From NCBI GenBank assembly GCA_963665195.1, contig OY762070.1:3224001-3288000 (forward strand): a stretch of DNA of 64,000 nucleotides. The letters run 5' to 3'. The DNA is from VXYL01 sp963665195. Its GTDB lineage: Bacteria; Pseudomonadota; Gammaproteobacteria; Pseudomonadales; Azotimanducaceae. The stretch's first letter is position 1. The number at the start of each line of letters is the position of its first letter. The position numbers and the translations under genes are program-made. Below the pieces are notes generated by a model, which was not told the origin of the DNA, did no database searches, and worked only from the letters and a program-made list of their open reading frames with translations. Shown in pieces: positions 35,301 through 45,183 of this stretch.

Positions 35301-36976
35301 CGTCGGATGCCGACGGCACCATCGCGAGCTACGCTTGGAGCCAGACGGTCGGGCCGACGGTGACCCTGACCGGCGCCGCCACCGCTACTGCGACCTTCAC
35401 CGCGCCGACGGTGACCCGGCAGACCTTGCTGTGGTTCCGCCTGACGGTTAGCGACGACGACGGCGCGACGGACCAAGACCTCATCCGCGTGACGGTCGAC
35501 ACGGCGGCGTCGAACCAAGCGCCCACCGCCAATGCCGGGTTGGACCAGACGGTGCTCTCTGGAGAAGCTGTTGCGCTCTCCGGCGCGTCGTCGTTCGATG
35601 CGGACGGCACCATCGCGAGCTACGCTTGGACGCAGACCGCGGGCACTACGGTCACGCTGACCGGCGCCAAGACCGTCTCCGCCAGCTTCACAGCACCCGC
35701 GGTCACCAAGGACACCGTGCTGACCTTCCGCCTCACCGTCACGGACGACGACGGCGCGACCGGCACGGATGACGTCAGCATCACGGTGGCGCCGGCGCCG
35801 GTCAACAAGCCGCCCGTGGCCGACCCGGGAGACGACGAGAACGTCACATCCGGCGACTCGGTGTCGCTGATCGGCAACGCCTCTTCGGACCCGGACGGCC
35901 TGATCGCCGCCTATGCATGGAGGCAGACGGCCGGCACCACGGTCGTGCTGTCGGGCGCAAGCTCGGCGACCGCGACTTTCACCGCACCGACGGTGCAGGC
36001 GAAAACCGTGCTCACGTTCCGCCTCACCGTCACGGATGACGACAACGCGACCGATACGGACGACGTCAGCATCACGGTGTCGCCCGCGCCAGCCAACAAG
36101 GCGCCGACCGCGGATGCCGGAGTGGATCAGACGGTGACATCCGGCGACACCGTGTACTTGATGGGCACCGGCTCATCCGACTCCGACGGCGTCATCTCGA
36201 CCTACGCTTGGAGCCAGCAGTCCGGGCCCACCGTGTCGCTGACCGACGCCGATACCGTGCACGCGAGCTTCACCGCGCCGACGGTGACCCAGCTGACGCA
36301 GCTCCAGTTCCGGCTGATGGTCACGGACGACGACGCCGCGACAGACACCGACAGCGTAGTCGTCTCCGTGCGCCCCGGAACAGGCGGCAACGACGCGCCC
36401 ACCGCAGACGCCGGCACGGACCAAACGGTGACCGCCGGCGACTCGGTGACGCTGTGGGGCATCAACTCGTCGGACTCAGACGGCACGATCTCCAGCTACG
36501 CCTGGACCCAGACGGGCGGCACGACGGTGACGCTCAACGGCGCGGAGACCGGCACGGCCAGCTTCACCGCGCCCGACGTAGCCCAGGACACCGTGCTGAC
36601 GTTCAAGCTGACCGTGACCGACGACGACGGGGCGACGGACGACGACTCGGTGCGCATCACGGTCGAGCCCCCGCCGGCGAATCTGGCGCCGGTAGCCGAC
36701 GCCGGCGAGGACCACACGGTGTACTCGGGAGACGAAGTCGTGCTTTCGGGCGCGGGGTCCGGGGACATCGACGGCACGATCAGCAAGTACGCTTGGACGC
36801 AGACCGCGGGAACCACGGTCACACTGACCGGCGTGAGCTCGGAGTCCGCCAGCTTCACTGCGCCCGCCGTGACGCAGGACACCACGCTCACCTTCCAGCT
36901 GACCGTGACCGACGACGATGGCGCATCGGCCAGCGACGATGTGGACGTGGACGTTGTGCCGGCCCCGGCGAGCTAG
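29333..36976 (+). CDS. Giant secreted protein with 17 tandem PKD domains
   Basis: A 2547-residue exported protein. The GTG at 29333 has GGGGGGAGG upstream. A long signal peptide occupies residues 26-56 (LNGRSFLPALAGLALIAGMA). Then come a DUF5011/Ig-like domain (about 58-143), a bacterial repeat domain (143-222, with two Cys), an unrecognised region (225-590), two fibronectin III-like domains (592-775) and a pre-peptidase C-terminal-like domain (778-895). Seventeen PKD domains follow (897-2547), each near 96-97 residues and of the form ADAG...SGDxVxLxGxxSxDxDGxI. The protein is acidic, with DDDG calcium-binding-like turns. No LPXTG, PEP-CTERM or beta-barrel anchor is visible; it ends directly after the last repeat. 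A role in adhesion or as a surface stalk is likely but inferred. Confidence 0.85.
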   Translation: MEVLQRTNVCQKRGAWRRGDAGGVVRRLNGRSFLPALAGLALIAGMAFGGVAALAQSDQTPPKVTLKGEASMRLVVGQAFVDPGAAAVDDVDGTVTVEVEGTVDTSRVGSYALTYSATDAAGNKGTATRTVNVVAARFTLVIETFGEGVVTIVGHESALTCSAANRCRATFDQGSKLTLRARGESGWRLGDWFGCKPAADAPECEATVDADQTVTAAFISTDQLALEDDVVVLTAAQRDAVISYNAESGTLLLANGTAASNIRAGVVLVPTADPQASVRNPIIVRVTGVSTPSDGPVRILGTPATLDDVVKTGTIDISKRVGNPPPLPPGIAPPPAATCLGNKAFLQKGFSHAWADKSTTNGTICANGAVNARLRYDGTLSEIFIQTVVEAGVASNNSIAGAKSGDTLGAASASLGQLAVGWGILLEPVLSVAFEPRAQTAGGLEFRLRHEQRMIVTLRYDRGRGFSFEETFEAIESEFHVATSTAMATHSAGVVISPQVRFARTTLSSPDSSFGMTLTAGMTYGADVAPVQDVTGCQWNVSSQWGYAGVVDAALALTSSLTRNPSHTIARKTNALRPVVCRKAPDATDPALPAPPTLAVEQPTEFGKLKLTWNVATGASYEVHRDGTYVSTVRGAEFIDGSLGDDAAHCYRLRAVLGNAEAWSNEACGRTRARAQAPAAPTTLTIAVPISAWAIPVAWKAAADATADTTYLVTYGPSDWQWTGVVQAGRDTLATVTGLQPNTRYCMYVQAVKDGLLSAETAQVCASTNNQDLVGDDYPNARDKAKMLAFEDNVAAVRSGRMEWAEDVDWFAVRPPGNGTLDIDFNARDLDRLALTVYAGDETTPAASADALQGSETRTIDAVRDQAVYGQVAHLDSTGNSRLDRYSVEFAFTAAVNSAPTADAGFDRIVFSGTDVVLSGGASMDPDGSIASYAWTQTAGPTVTLQGAASASPSFTAPTVTQDAVLSFRLTVADDQNATGSDVVDVTVRPLADNQPPVASAGADQTATAGDEVLLSGIGSSDSDGVISTYAWAQTSGPSVALSGAGTANATFTAPAVAKDTVLTFRLRVTDDAGAADDDAVAVTVRPRNNQQPVADAGDDQSVTSGDEVLLFGANSWDPDGLIGGYSWTQTAGPAATLNYADTAHASFTAPSVAEDSTLTIRLTVEDDDGATGTDTVRILVRAPDPNQAPQADAGPSLSVNSGDRVELSGTASTDPDGTIANYAWVQTVGPRLALKGADQATATFTAPTVTRETRLWFRLTVTDDDGATDDDIMRVTVDPPAPNQPPVADAGFDMNVFSGDDVALSGASSADIDGSIARYAWTQTAGPSVQLTGAATASASFTAPAVTEDTALAFRLTVTDDDGESASDDVTVTVAPAPPNQAPVADAGDDQTVTAGDSVTLDGTQSSDADGVISSYAWSQRSGPTVALANADAAYASFTAPAVTQNTVLTFRLQVTDNRGGTATDIVLVTVRPADAENQAPTADAGLDQTATVGDQVTLLGQNSSDADGTIASYAWAQSSGPTVSLSGANTATAMFTAPAVTQATVLAFRLTVTDDDGATDDDIVRVTVEPAPANQAPTADAGADQTVFSGDAVALSGASSADIDGSIASYAWAQTAGPTVTVTGAATESASFTAPTVTQDTVLTFRLTVTDDDDASATDDVSITVAPAPPKMPPVADASEDQEVTSGETVTLIGAGSTDPDGQIARYAWTQTAGTRVALADATSVNATFTAPDVDASTALSFRLTVTDDDGASDADDVVITVVPGADNQPPMADAGDDQTVTAGDTVFLDGTGSSDPDGTISGYAWSQRSGPTVALAADIAQPTFTAPTVAQNTVLTFRLTVTDNRAATATDVVLVTVRPASSDNQAPVADAGTDLSVTAGDSVILSGVSSSDADGTISGYAWTQIGGPTVTLTGAATATASFTAPAVTKETVLTFRLTVTDDDGVKDDDTVRVTVDPAPANQAPDADAGANQTVMSGAAVTLSGSNSSDADGTIASYAWSQTVGPTVTLTGAATATATFTAPTVTRQTLLWFRLTVSDDDGATDQDLIRVTVDTAASNQAPTANAGLDQTVLSGEAVALSGASSFDADGTIASYAWTQTAGTTVTLTGAKTVSASFTAPAVTKDTVLTFRLTVTDDDGATGTDDVSITVAPAPVNKPPVADPGDDENVTSGDSVSLIGNASSDPDGLIAAYAWRQTAGTTVVLSGASSATATFTAPTVQAKTVLTFRLTVTDDDNATDTDDVSITVSPAPANKAPTADAGVDQTVTSGDTVYLMGTGSSDSDGVISTYAWSQQSGPTVSLTDADTVHASFTAPTVTQLTQLQFRLMVTDDDAATDTDSVVVSVRPGTGGNDAPTADAGTDQTVTAGDSVTLWGINSSDSDGTISSYAWTQTGGTTVTLNGAETGTASFTAPDVAQDTVLTFKLTVTDDDGATDDDSVRITVEPPPANLAPVADAGEDHTVYSGDEVVLSGAGSGDIDGTISKYAWTQTAGTTVTLTGVSSESASFTAPAVTQDTTLTFQLTVTDDDGASASDDVDVDVVPAPAS
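32021..36973 (+). repeat. Tandem array of 17 PKD-domain coding units of about 290 bp
   Basis: The unit NxxPxADAG...YAWxQTxG...FTAPxVTxxTxLxFRLTVxDDDG recurs 17 times with a period of 288-297 bp. Linkers vary (VRPADAENQ, VAPAPPNQ, VDPAPANQ). Similar subtypes recur in order, pointing to duplication of multi-domain blocks. Confidence 0.92.
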
Positions 36977-37003
36977 CCGGCGGCGCGATCGCCGACTCGC
37001 CCG

Positions 37004-39118
37004 TCAGGCGGCGGCGTCCGCGCTCTCGATGGCGTCGATGACGATCCCCGGCAGCAGCACCTGCGGCAGCACGGTCGCCGTTTCCAGCGACGCGCCGCGC
37101 GGGAAGTAGAGGTACAGCGGCACGCCGGCGCGGTCGTACTTGGCGAGCCAGTCGGTGATCACCGGGTCCTCCGTCGTCCAATCCGCCTCGACCACCTTGA
37201 TGCCGCGCTCGTTGAACGCCTCCGCCACGGCGTCCGTGGCCAGCGCCACGCGCTCGTTCACCTTGCAGCTGATGCACCAGTCGGCGGTGAAGTAGACGAA
37301 CACCGGCTGCTCGGCGGCGATGTAGCCTAGGACGCGCTCGGGCGTGAACGGCTCCAAGGCGAGGGCCCCGTCATCGCTCGCATCGGGCGCACGCGCCACC
37401 TGCGAACCTGTCGCCAGACACGCCAGCAGACCGCCCAGCGCCGCAACGCGCCAGCGCGCGGAGGCGCCCTGCCCGTAGGCCCACAGCGCGAACGCCAGCA
37501 GCAGCGCCGCGAGGATCGCCAAGCCCATCGCCGTGGCGCCGAGCTGGCGACCGAGCACCCAGAACAGCCACAGCGCGGTGGCCAGCATCGGAAACGCCAG
37601 CACGCGGCGGAAGGTCTGCATCCACCCGCCCGGCTTCGGCAGCCCGCGCGCCAAGGCCGGAATGAACGTGACGGCCAGATACGGCAGCGCCAAGCCGAGG
37701 CCGAGCGCCAGGAACACCGCCAGCGCCACGACCACGGGCTGCACCAGCGCGAAGCCGAGCGCACCGGCCATGAACGGGGCCGTACACGGCGTCGCGACAA
37801 CCACGGCCAGCGCACCGGTAAGCAGCGACTGCTGGCGTTCACCGGTCGCCGTCAGCCCCTGGCCGAGGCCCATCGCCCGGGTGCCGATCTCGAACGTGCC
37901 GAACAGGTTCAGGCCGATGGCGACCATGCCGAGGCCCAGCACGAAGACCACCCACGGCGACTGCAGTTGAAACCCCCATCCCACCGCTTCCCCCGCGGCC
38001 CGAAGGGCTATCAGCAGCACGGCGATCGCGAGGAATGTCGCCAGCACGCCGATGGTGTAGAAGACGCCGCTCGCGCGCGCCGTGCGCCTGTCGGTGCGCG
38101 AGAGCTCCACGACGCCCAGCGCCTTCATGCTGAGGATCGGGAACACGCACGGCATCAGGTTCAGCAGCACGCCGCCGACCAGGCCGAACACGAGCGCCTT
38201 GGCGACATCGAGGAAACCAGCCGCGGACCCCGCCCCAGCGACCGACGGCGCGGCCACCGGCGGTGCGGCGGCGACAGCCCCCGGCGCGAAGCGCAGCAAG
38301 GCGCCCCGGCTCTCGGCCGAGTTCGCATCCCGATAGCGCAGCACGGCGTCGATGTGCTCCGCCCCATCGGCGCGACGGCCCTTCGGCATGGCGAACTGCC
38401 AGCCCGACGCAGTGCGCTGGCGCGTCTGTTCGCTGTACTCGACCACCCGCTTGGGCGCCACGAAAAGGTACTCCGCTTCCAAGTCGCGATCGCCGACGTC
38501 CAACGCGAAGCGCACTGCGCCTTCAGCCACCTCGAATCGCCCCGGCCACGCCACGGCTTCGGGCAGCTTGCGGCGCGCGGCGGCGAACGCATCGGCCTGG
38601 GCCGCTTCCGCGCTGCCATCGCCCACCGGCAGGACCAGAGTCAGCCGCGCCTGCTCGGGCACGCAAAGCTCATCGTCGCAGACCACCCAGCGGGCGTCGC
38701 CGCCGAGCTCCACGGAGCCGCCCGGCGCGAGGCCCGCGGGCACCGCCAGATCGGCCAGCAGCAGCACCGGTTCCTTGAAGCCGTAGGTATTGAACTCGCC
38801 GAACGGAATGAGCGTCGGCGTCGGGAAGCGCAGCTCCGAGGCAGCGAACCCTTCCGGCAGTGCCCAGCCGATGGACGCTTCCTTGCCGGCATCCCCCGGA
38901 TTGCGCCAATAGGCATGCCAGCCCGGGTCCGGCTCGAGCTGCAGGCCGAGCGTCACCGTGCCGCCCTCCGCCGGCAGGCTCTGCTGCTCCGCGAGCAGGG
39001 CGACGCTGGAGTGCGCCGTCTTCTGCGAATCGGCCGCGGCGGCGCAGCAAGCCCAAAGCAGCGCCAACAGCGCGGCCGATGCAGGCCGGACGGGAGACGA
39101 GACGCGGACGCAGCGCAT
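37004..39118 (-). CDS. DsbD/ScsB-family thiol:disulfide interchange protein
   Basis: A 704-residue inner-membrane reductase that passes electrons from cytoplasmic thioredoxin to the periplasm. The ATG at 39118 gives a signal peptide (ALLALLWACCAAAA). The N-terminal periplasmic domain holds a cysteine pair (VVCDDELCVPEQ). A membrane domain of about eight segments contains the redox cysteines in LMPCVFPILS and VATPCTAPFMAGALG. A C-terminal thioredoxin domain carries YFTADWCISCKVNE. The large N-terminal domain resembles ScsB rather than E. coli DsbD. It is divergent from the PQQ dehydrogenase lipoprotein gene and could support maturation of its cytochrome c domain and disulfide, which is inference. 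Confidence 0.92.
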   Translation of the reverse strand: MRCVRVSSPVRPASAALLALLWACCAAAADSQKTAHSSVALLAEQQSLPAEGGTVTLGLQLEPDPGWHAYWRNPGDAGKEASIGWALPEGFAASELRFPTPTLIPFGEFNTYGFKEPVLLLADLAVPAGLAPGGSVELGGDARWVVCDDELCVPEQARLTLVLPVGDGSAEAAQADAFAAARRKLPEAVAWPGRFEVAEGAVRFALDVGDRDLEAEYLFVAPKRVVEYSEQTRQRTASGWQFAMPKGRRADGAEHIDAVLRYRDANSAESRGALLRFAPGAVAAAPPVAAPSVAGAGSAAGFLDVAKALVFGLVGGVLLNLMPCVFPILSMKALGVVELSRTDRRTARASGVFYTIGVLATFLAIAVLLIALRAAGEAVGWGFQLQSPWVVFVLGLGMVAIGLNLFGTFEIGTRAMGLGQGLTATGERQQSLLTGALAVVVATPCTAPFMAGALGFALVQPVVVALAVFLALGLGLALPYLAVTFIPALARGLPKPGGWMQTFRRVLAFPMLATALWLFWVLGRQLGATAMGLAILAALLLAFALWAYGQGASARWRVAALGGLLACLATGSQVARAPDASDDGALALEPFTPERVLGYIAAEQPVFVYFTADWCISCKVNERVALATDAVAEAFNERGIKVVEADWTTEDPVITDWLAKYDRAGVPLYLYFPRGASLETATVLPQVLLPGIVIDAIESADAAA

Positions 39119-39209
39119 GCCGCCGATTGTCGCCGCCGCCACGGCCAAGAGCAACCGCGGTCGCGCGCGCTGTATGCTGCGAGCCCTACCCAGTCGAGGG
39201 AGCAAGAGC

Positions 39210-41408
<2,199 letters not shown>

Positions 41409-41474
41409 GAGGTCCCCAGCCTCGACCGGGCCGCGACGCGGCTCGATGGCTAGGCGCGTCGCTGGCGTGCGATT

Positions 41475-41498
41475 GAGAACGCTTAGCTTAGCGTTCTC
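41475..41498. terminator. Stem-loop between convergent genes
   Basis: GAGAACGCT-TAGCTT-AGCGTTCTC, nine-base perfect stem, lies between the convergent PQQ dehydrogenase and Rpn genes. There is no U-run, so termination is a guess from position. Confidence 0.4.
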
Positions 41499-41551
41499 CC
41501 GCCTGCGTCAGTTCGCAACCTGCGTGTGAACATCCAGCGATCTCGAGGCAT

Positions 41552-42685
41552 CTAGCGGGCCAGGCCTCCGTTGCCGCTTCGCCGCACGATCTCGCCGACT
41601 CCCCGGAGCAGATCGTCGGGGCCCGCGGCTCGCACGATGCACGCGCCCACCTGCCGCAGCCCCTCCTGCCCCGGAAGTTCCGCGAGCAGCGCCGATAGAC
41701 GGGCCGCCGCCGGTTCGCCGAACCGAACCACGGCCTGGCTGCGAAGCAAGGCGAGCTGGCCCGCGATGCCCCGCGCCGTGCCTTCGGCCAACCCCTCCGC
41801 CAAGCCCTCGGCGCGGGCATTGGCGCGCGCCTCCGCCACCTCGGCGTCCAGCGTTTCCTCCAGCCGCGAGGTGACTTCGCTCCTCTCGCCGAGATCCATC
41901 ATTTCCTCCAACTCCGCTTCCATCCCATGTCGCCGGGCGACATGGCGGATCCACATCGACACCGTGCGCCGCAGCGGCATCTGAAGGGCACGCCACGTTT
42001 GCGCCACCGGCCCCTCGGCGAACAGCTTCGGCAGAGCGTGCCGATCCGCGTACTCGATCGCTGCCATCAGCGAGACGATGCTGCCCGGAATCGGCGGCTC
42101 GCAGCGAAGCCGCGCCAAGTCCAGCACATAGTAGCCCCACGGGTAGAACGCCGCCAAGCCCCGCGCCTGCGGGCATTCGGCGATGATTGCCGATGGCACC
42201 GGCGCGAGGTCCGCCGCCCGCAGCGGCGCGGTCCAGGGCGTTCGGCCGTTGTGGACCACGACGCACAGGATCGGGCAGCCGTCGCCCTCGGCCACGATCC
42301 CCGACGCCACCAGCTCTCGGCCGAACTCGCCGTCGTAGTCCAAGAATCGCAACGCCATCACCCGATCCGGCGCGGACTGATGCTCCAAGTGCAGGAACAG
42401 GTGGCGCGGATAGCCCTGGCGCCTCGCCGACTCGCGGAAGCTCACGCAGACCGCGAAGTCGCCGCGCCGCGACCGGAATGCGTCGGTGATCCACTCCGCC
42501 GGCAGCCGCCGCACCGTGCGCAGATCGAGCGCCGCCAGCGTCGCCGCCGGCAGCGGCCCGCACGGCTCGACGAGATGGCCGCGGAGCATGTCGCGGATGG
42601 TCGCCGGATGACGGAACATCGCCTTGTATATCTGGTCGAAGGGCGATCGCTCCGCCGCCCGCGCCGTGTTCGGATCAAGTGCCAT
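41552..42685 (-). CDS. Rpn-family recombination-promoting nuclease / putative transposase (PD-(D/E)XK)
   Basis: A 377-residue protein starting MALDPNTARAAERSPFDQIYKAMF. The core with ITDAFRSRRGDFAVC and LFLHLEHQSAPDRVMALRFLDY is the PD-(D/E)XK nuclease core of the Rpn (YhgA-like, transposase_31) family. These cut DNA and promote RecA-independent recombination. The C-terminal part includes a helical, glycine/alanine-rich repeat (EGLAEGLAEGTARGIAGQLA) as in other members, then a short dimerisation-like end. The gene stands alone. Such genes are mobile between strains. Confidence 0.85.
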   Translation of the reverse strand: MALDPNTARAAERSPFDQIYKAMFRHPATIRDMLRGHLVEPCGPLPAATLAALDLRTVRRLPAEWITDAFRSRRGDFAVCVSFRESARRQGYPRHLFLHLEHQSAPDRVMALRFLDYDGEFGRELVASGIVAEGDGCPILCVVVHNGRTPWTAPLRAADLAPVPSAIIAECPQARGLAAFYPWGYYVLDLARLRCEPPIPGSIVSLMAAIEYADRHALPKLFAEGPVAQTWRALQMPLRRTVSMWIRHVARRHGMEAELEEMMDLGERSEVTSRLEETLDAEVAEARANARAEGLAEGLAEGTARGIAGQLALLRSQAVVRFGEPAAARLSALLAELPGQEGLRQVGACIVRAAGPDDLLRGVGEIVRRSGNGGLAR

Positions 42686-42877
42686 CGCGGCACCATAGCC
42701 CGCCTCCGGCGGTGCAGGGCGACATCCGAGCGATCTCCCCAAAGCGATGTCGACATGACATCTAGGCAAATCGCTGGCGAGACGCCCTCCGTGGCCGCGA
42801 GCGCCGCTGCCGAGGCTGACATCCTTCCTCAATCGCGCTACTTTCCCGGAACGGCTAGCGCCATTGGAGGGGAGACC

Positions 42878-44923
42878 ATGCGTAACGACCGTCTTGTTCC
42901 GGGTCCCGGAACGCGCCGTCACGCCGGAACGCGCCGACTCAGCCGCCGGCGATGCCTCATCTGGAGCGCGATGGCGACTGCCTGTGCCGCCCTGGGGATT
43001 CTCGCGCAAGAACAGCCGGCTACCGCCCGGCCGGACATCTCGGCCTTCGTCGCGCCGAGCTTCGATGCGCCGGCGCTGTCGCCGAACGGCGAGCACGTCG
43101 CCGTGCGCCGGGTGGCGCAGGACCGGCCCTACGTCGAGGTCTACAAGATCGCTACCAGCGAGTCCGTCAGTGCCTTCATCCTGGAAGAGGGGATGGGCAT
43201 GGCCCGCCACCACTGGGGCGACGACCGCACGCTCATCGTCCAAGTGCGCCACGGCGACGAGTTCTGGACGGACGGCAACAACGCCGGCGGCTGGACGACG
43301 TTCGATACCGAAACTCGCAAGACCGAGAAGCTCTTCTTCCAGACCCCGCGCCGACCGCTATCGCGGCGCGGGCTGATCGGCAAGCTGCGCGTCTACGACT
43401 TCTCCGACCGCTTCGTGCCCAATGCCTTCGGCGACGATCCGAACGACGTGCGCGTGCTGTTCCCGGACCCGCGCAAGTCCTGGGTGAACCGCTACGACAC
43501 CCGCCGCGACCGCTACGAGCGCCTCGCGGACGTGCCGGGCGAGATCTTCGACGCCCACGCGGACCGCGACGGCAACGTGCTCGCCACCCTCGGCCATCCG
43601 CGCGCCGCGTCCACCACGTTCAAGGACCAGGTGCAGCTTCTCTACCGGCGCCCGGGCGAGGAAGAGTTCAAGGTCGCGATGACCGGACACCTAGACGACT
43701 TCGATGTGGACATCGTGGCGGACGGCCCGCGCGAGGACACCGTCTACATCCTCGAGAACACCACCGGCGACACCCTGGGCCTGAGCGTTCTCGACCTCGC
43801 CGACGGTTCGATCACGCCGGTCTTCCGCCCGGCCCGCACCGACATCCTGAAGACCTACCTCGACGCCGAACGCAAGCTCTACGCGGTGCGCTACGACGAC
43901 CACTTCCCGCAGTTCCACTACCCGGACCCCAAGCACCCCGCCGCCGAACTGCACCGCTTCGCCAGCGCAGGCTTCAAGAACATGGTGGTGGAGATCGTCA
44001 GCATCGCCCGCGACGCGCCGCGGGCGATCATCAGCGTCGGCGCCGACGCCGAACCGGGCATGTACTACCTGGGCGAACTCGGCGGCAAGCAGTTCACGGG
44101 CCTTTTCCGCCGCGCTCCGGACGCCAGCGCGGCGAGTCTCGGCGCCCGCCATCCGGTCGAGTTCCCCGGCCCGGACGGCAGCCGCCTCACGGGCTACATC
44201 ACGCTCCCGAAGGACCACGAGCAGGGCAAGCGCATCGGCTTCGTCGTGCTGCCGCGCAGCGAACTGTTCCCGCTGCCCGCGACCTGGGGCTACGACCGTG
44301 AATCGCAGATGTTCGCGAGCCTGGGGCTGGGCGTGCTGGAGGTGAACGCCCGTGGCTCGATGGGTTTCGGTCGCGAGTTCCACCAGGCGGGCGTCGGCAG
44401 CGTGGCGTCCGCGGTGCGCCGCGACATCGCCGCGGGATTGGAATACGCCGTCGACAGCGGCAACGCGGACCCGGACCGCGTCTGCATCGTCGGCAGGCGC
44501 TTCGGCGCCTATTGGGCCCTCCTGGCATCCATGCGCCGACCGGCGAAGTACGCCTGCGTGGTGGCGATCAACGGCATCTACGACGTGGCCGGCATCCGCA
44601 AGGCGCTGCCGATCGGCGGCGCCCGCGAACGCTTCGCCAGCCAGATCGCCTACGCCGACGCCGACGACGCGGCCTTCCGCGACATCTCCCCGCGCTACAT
44701 CGCGGCCAGGATGAACACCCCGCTGTTGATCGTCGAAGCGCGCCAGTTCTCCGAGAACCTGCCCGGCCAGGCGCGGGAGATGATCCGGGCGTTCAAGCTC
44801 GCCAAGATCCCGCACGAAGTGCATGAGGAATCCACCAGCCGGGCGAACAACCTGCTGACCCTCGCGGCCCGGCGCGGCGCGTATACCGGGATCGCCGCAT
44901 TCGTGCAGTCGCACACGAAGTAA
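42878..44923 (+). CDS. S9 (prolyl oligopeptidase)-like exported protein without catalytic triad
   Basis: A 681-residue protein. The ATG at 42878 has GGAGGGGAG upstream and a Tat-like signal (RRLSRRRCLIWSAMATACAA). The N-terminal half is a beta-propeller and the C-terminal half an alpha/beta hydrolase as in S9 peptidases. The nucleophile elbow, normally GGSYGGY, here reads GRRFGAY (about residues 537-543), so the Ser is Arg. The usual Asp loop (HGxxDxxVP) reads VEARQFSENLP, and the usual GHGF His is missing in HEESTSRANN. The enzyme is very likely inactive as a peptidase; it may bind peptides or serve as a scaffold. tRNA-Met follows on the other strand. Confidence 0.82.
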   Translation: MRNDRLVPGPGTRRHAGTRRLSRRRCLIWSAMATACAALGILAQEQPATARPDISAFVAPSFDAPALSPNGEHVAVRRVAQDRPYVEVYKIATSESVSAFILEEGMGMARHHWGDDRTLIVQVRHGDEFWTDGNNAGGWTTFDTETRKTEKLFFQTPRRPLSRRGLIGKLRVYDFSDRFVPNAFGDDPNDVRVLFPDPRKSWVNRYDTRRDRYERLADVPGEIFDAHADRDGNVLATLGHPRAASTTFKDQVQLLYRRPGEEEFKVAMTGHLDDFDVDIVADGPREDTVYILENTTGDTLGLSVLDLADGSITPVFRPARTDILKTYLDAERKLYAVRYDDHFPQFHYPDPKHPAAELHRFASAGFKNMVVEIVSIARDAPRAIISVGADAEPGMYYLGELGGKQFTGLFRRAPDASAASLGARHPVEFPGPDGSRLTGYITLPKDHEQGKRIGFVVLPRSELFPLPATWGYDRESQMFASLGLGVLEVNARGSMGFGREFHQAGVGSVASAVRRDIAAGLEYAVDSGNADPDRVCIVGRRFGAYWALLASMRRPAKYACVVAINGIYDVAGIRKALPIGGARERFASQIAYADADDAAFRDISPRYIAARMNTPLLIVEARQFSENLPGQAREMIRAFKLAKIPHEVHEESTSRANNLLTLAARRGAYTGIAAFVQSHTK

Positions 44924-44955
44924 GGCTGCGGGGAACCAGCAGCCAAAGGGGGAGT

Positions 44956-45032
44956 TGGTAGCTGCGGTTGGACTTGAACCAACGACCCCAGCATTATGAA
45001 TGCTGTGCTCTAACCAACTGAGCTACGCAGCC
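44956..45032 (-). tRNA. tRNA-Met (elongator, anticodon CAT)
   Basis: A full cloverleaf is seen on the minus strand. It has acceptor GGCTGCG with CGCAGCT (one G-U pair), a D arm AGCTCAGTTGGTTAGAGC, anticodon loop TTCATAA and T loop TTCAAGT. Discriminator A and an encoded CCA follow. The body matches elongator rather than initiator tRNA-Met. Confidence 0.95.
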
Positions 45033-45183
45033 GCCGCCCAAAAGGGGACGGCGCGGATTCTTCGCGCGGACGCAGCCGATGTCAAGGAGTCAACGCGCGG
45101 CGCGTGTAGACGAATCTCCGGTAGCCCGTGCTGGAGTCGTGTACGGCGCGTTTACCAGATATCTGTCCTGCGCCCGGCGCGGC

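Noticed and set aside
32711..36715. Long open frames on the minus strand across the PKD repeats (for example 514 codons)
   Set aside because: They are produced by the strong codon bias and repetition of the PKD array. No family, RBS or neighbour-like composition supports them.
32021..36973. Regular repeats that could be taken for a CRISPR array
   Set aside because: The period is about 290 bp, units are coding and vary by codon-level substitutions; there are no spacers and no cas genes.
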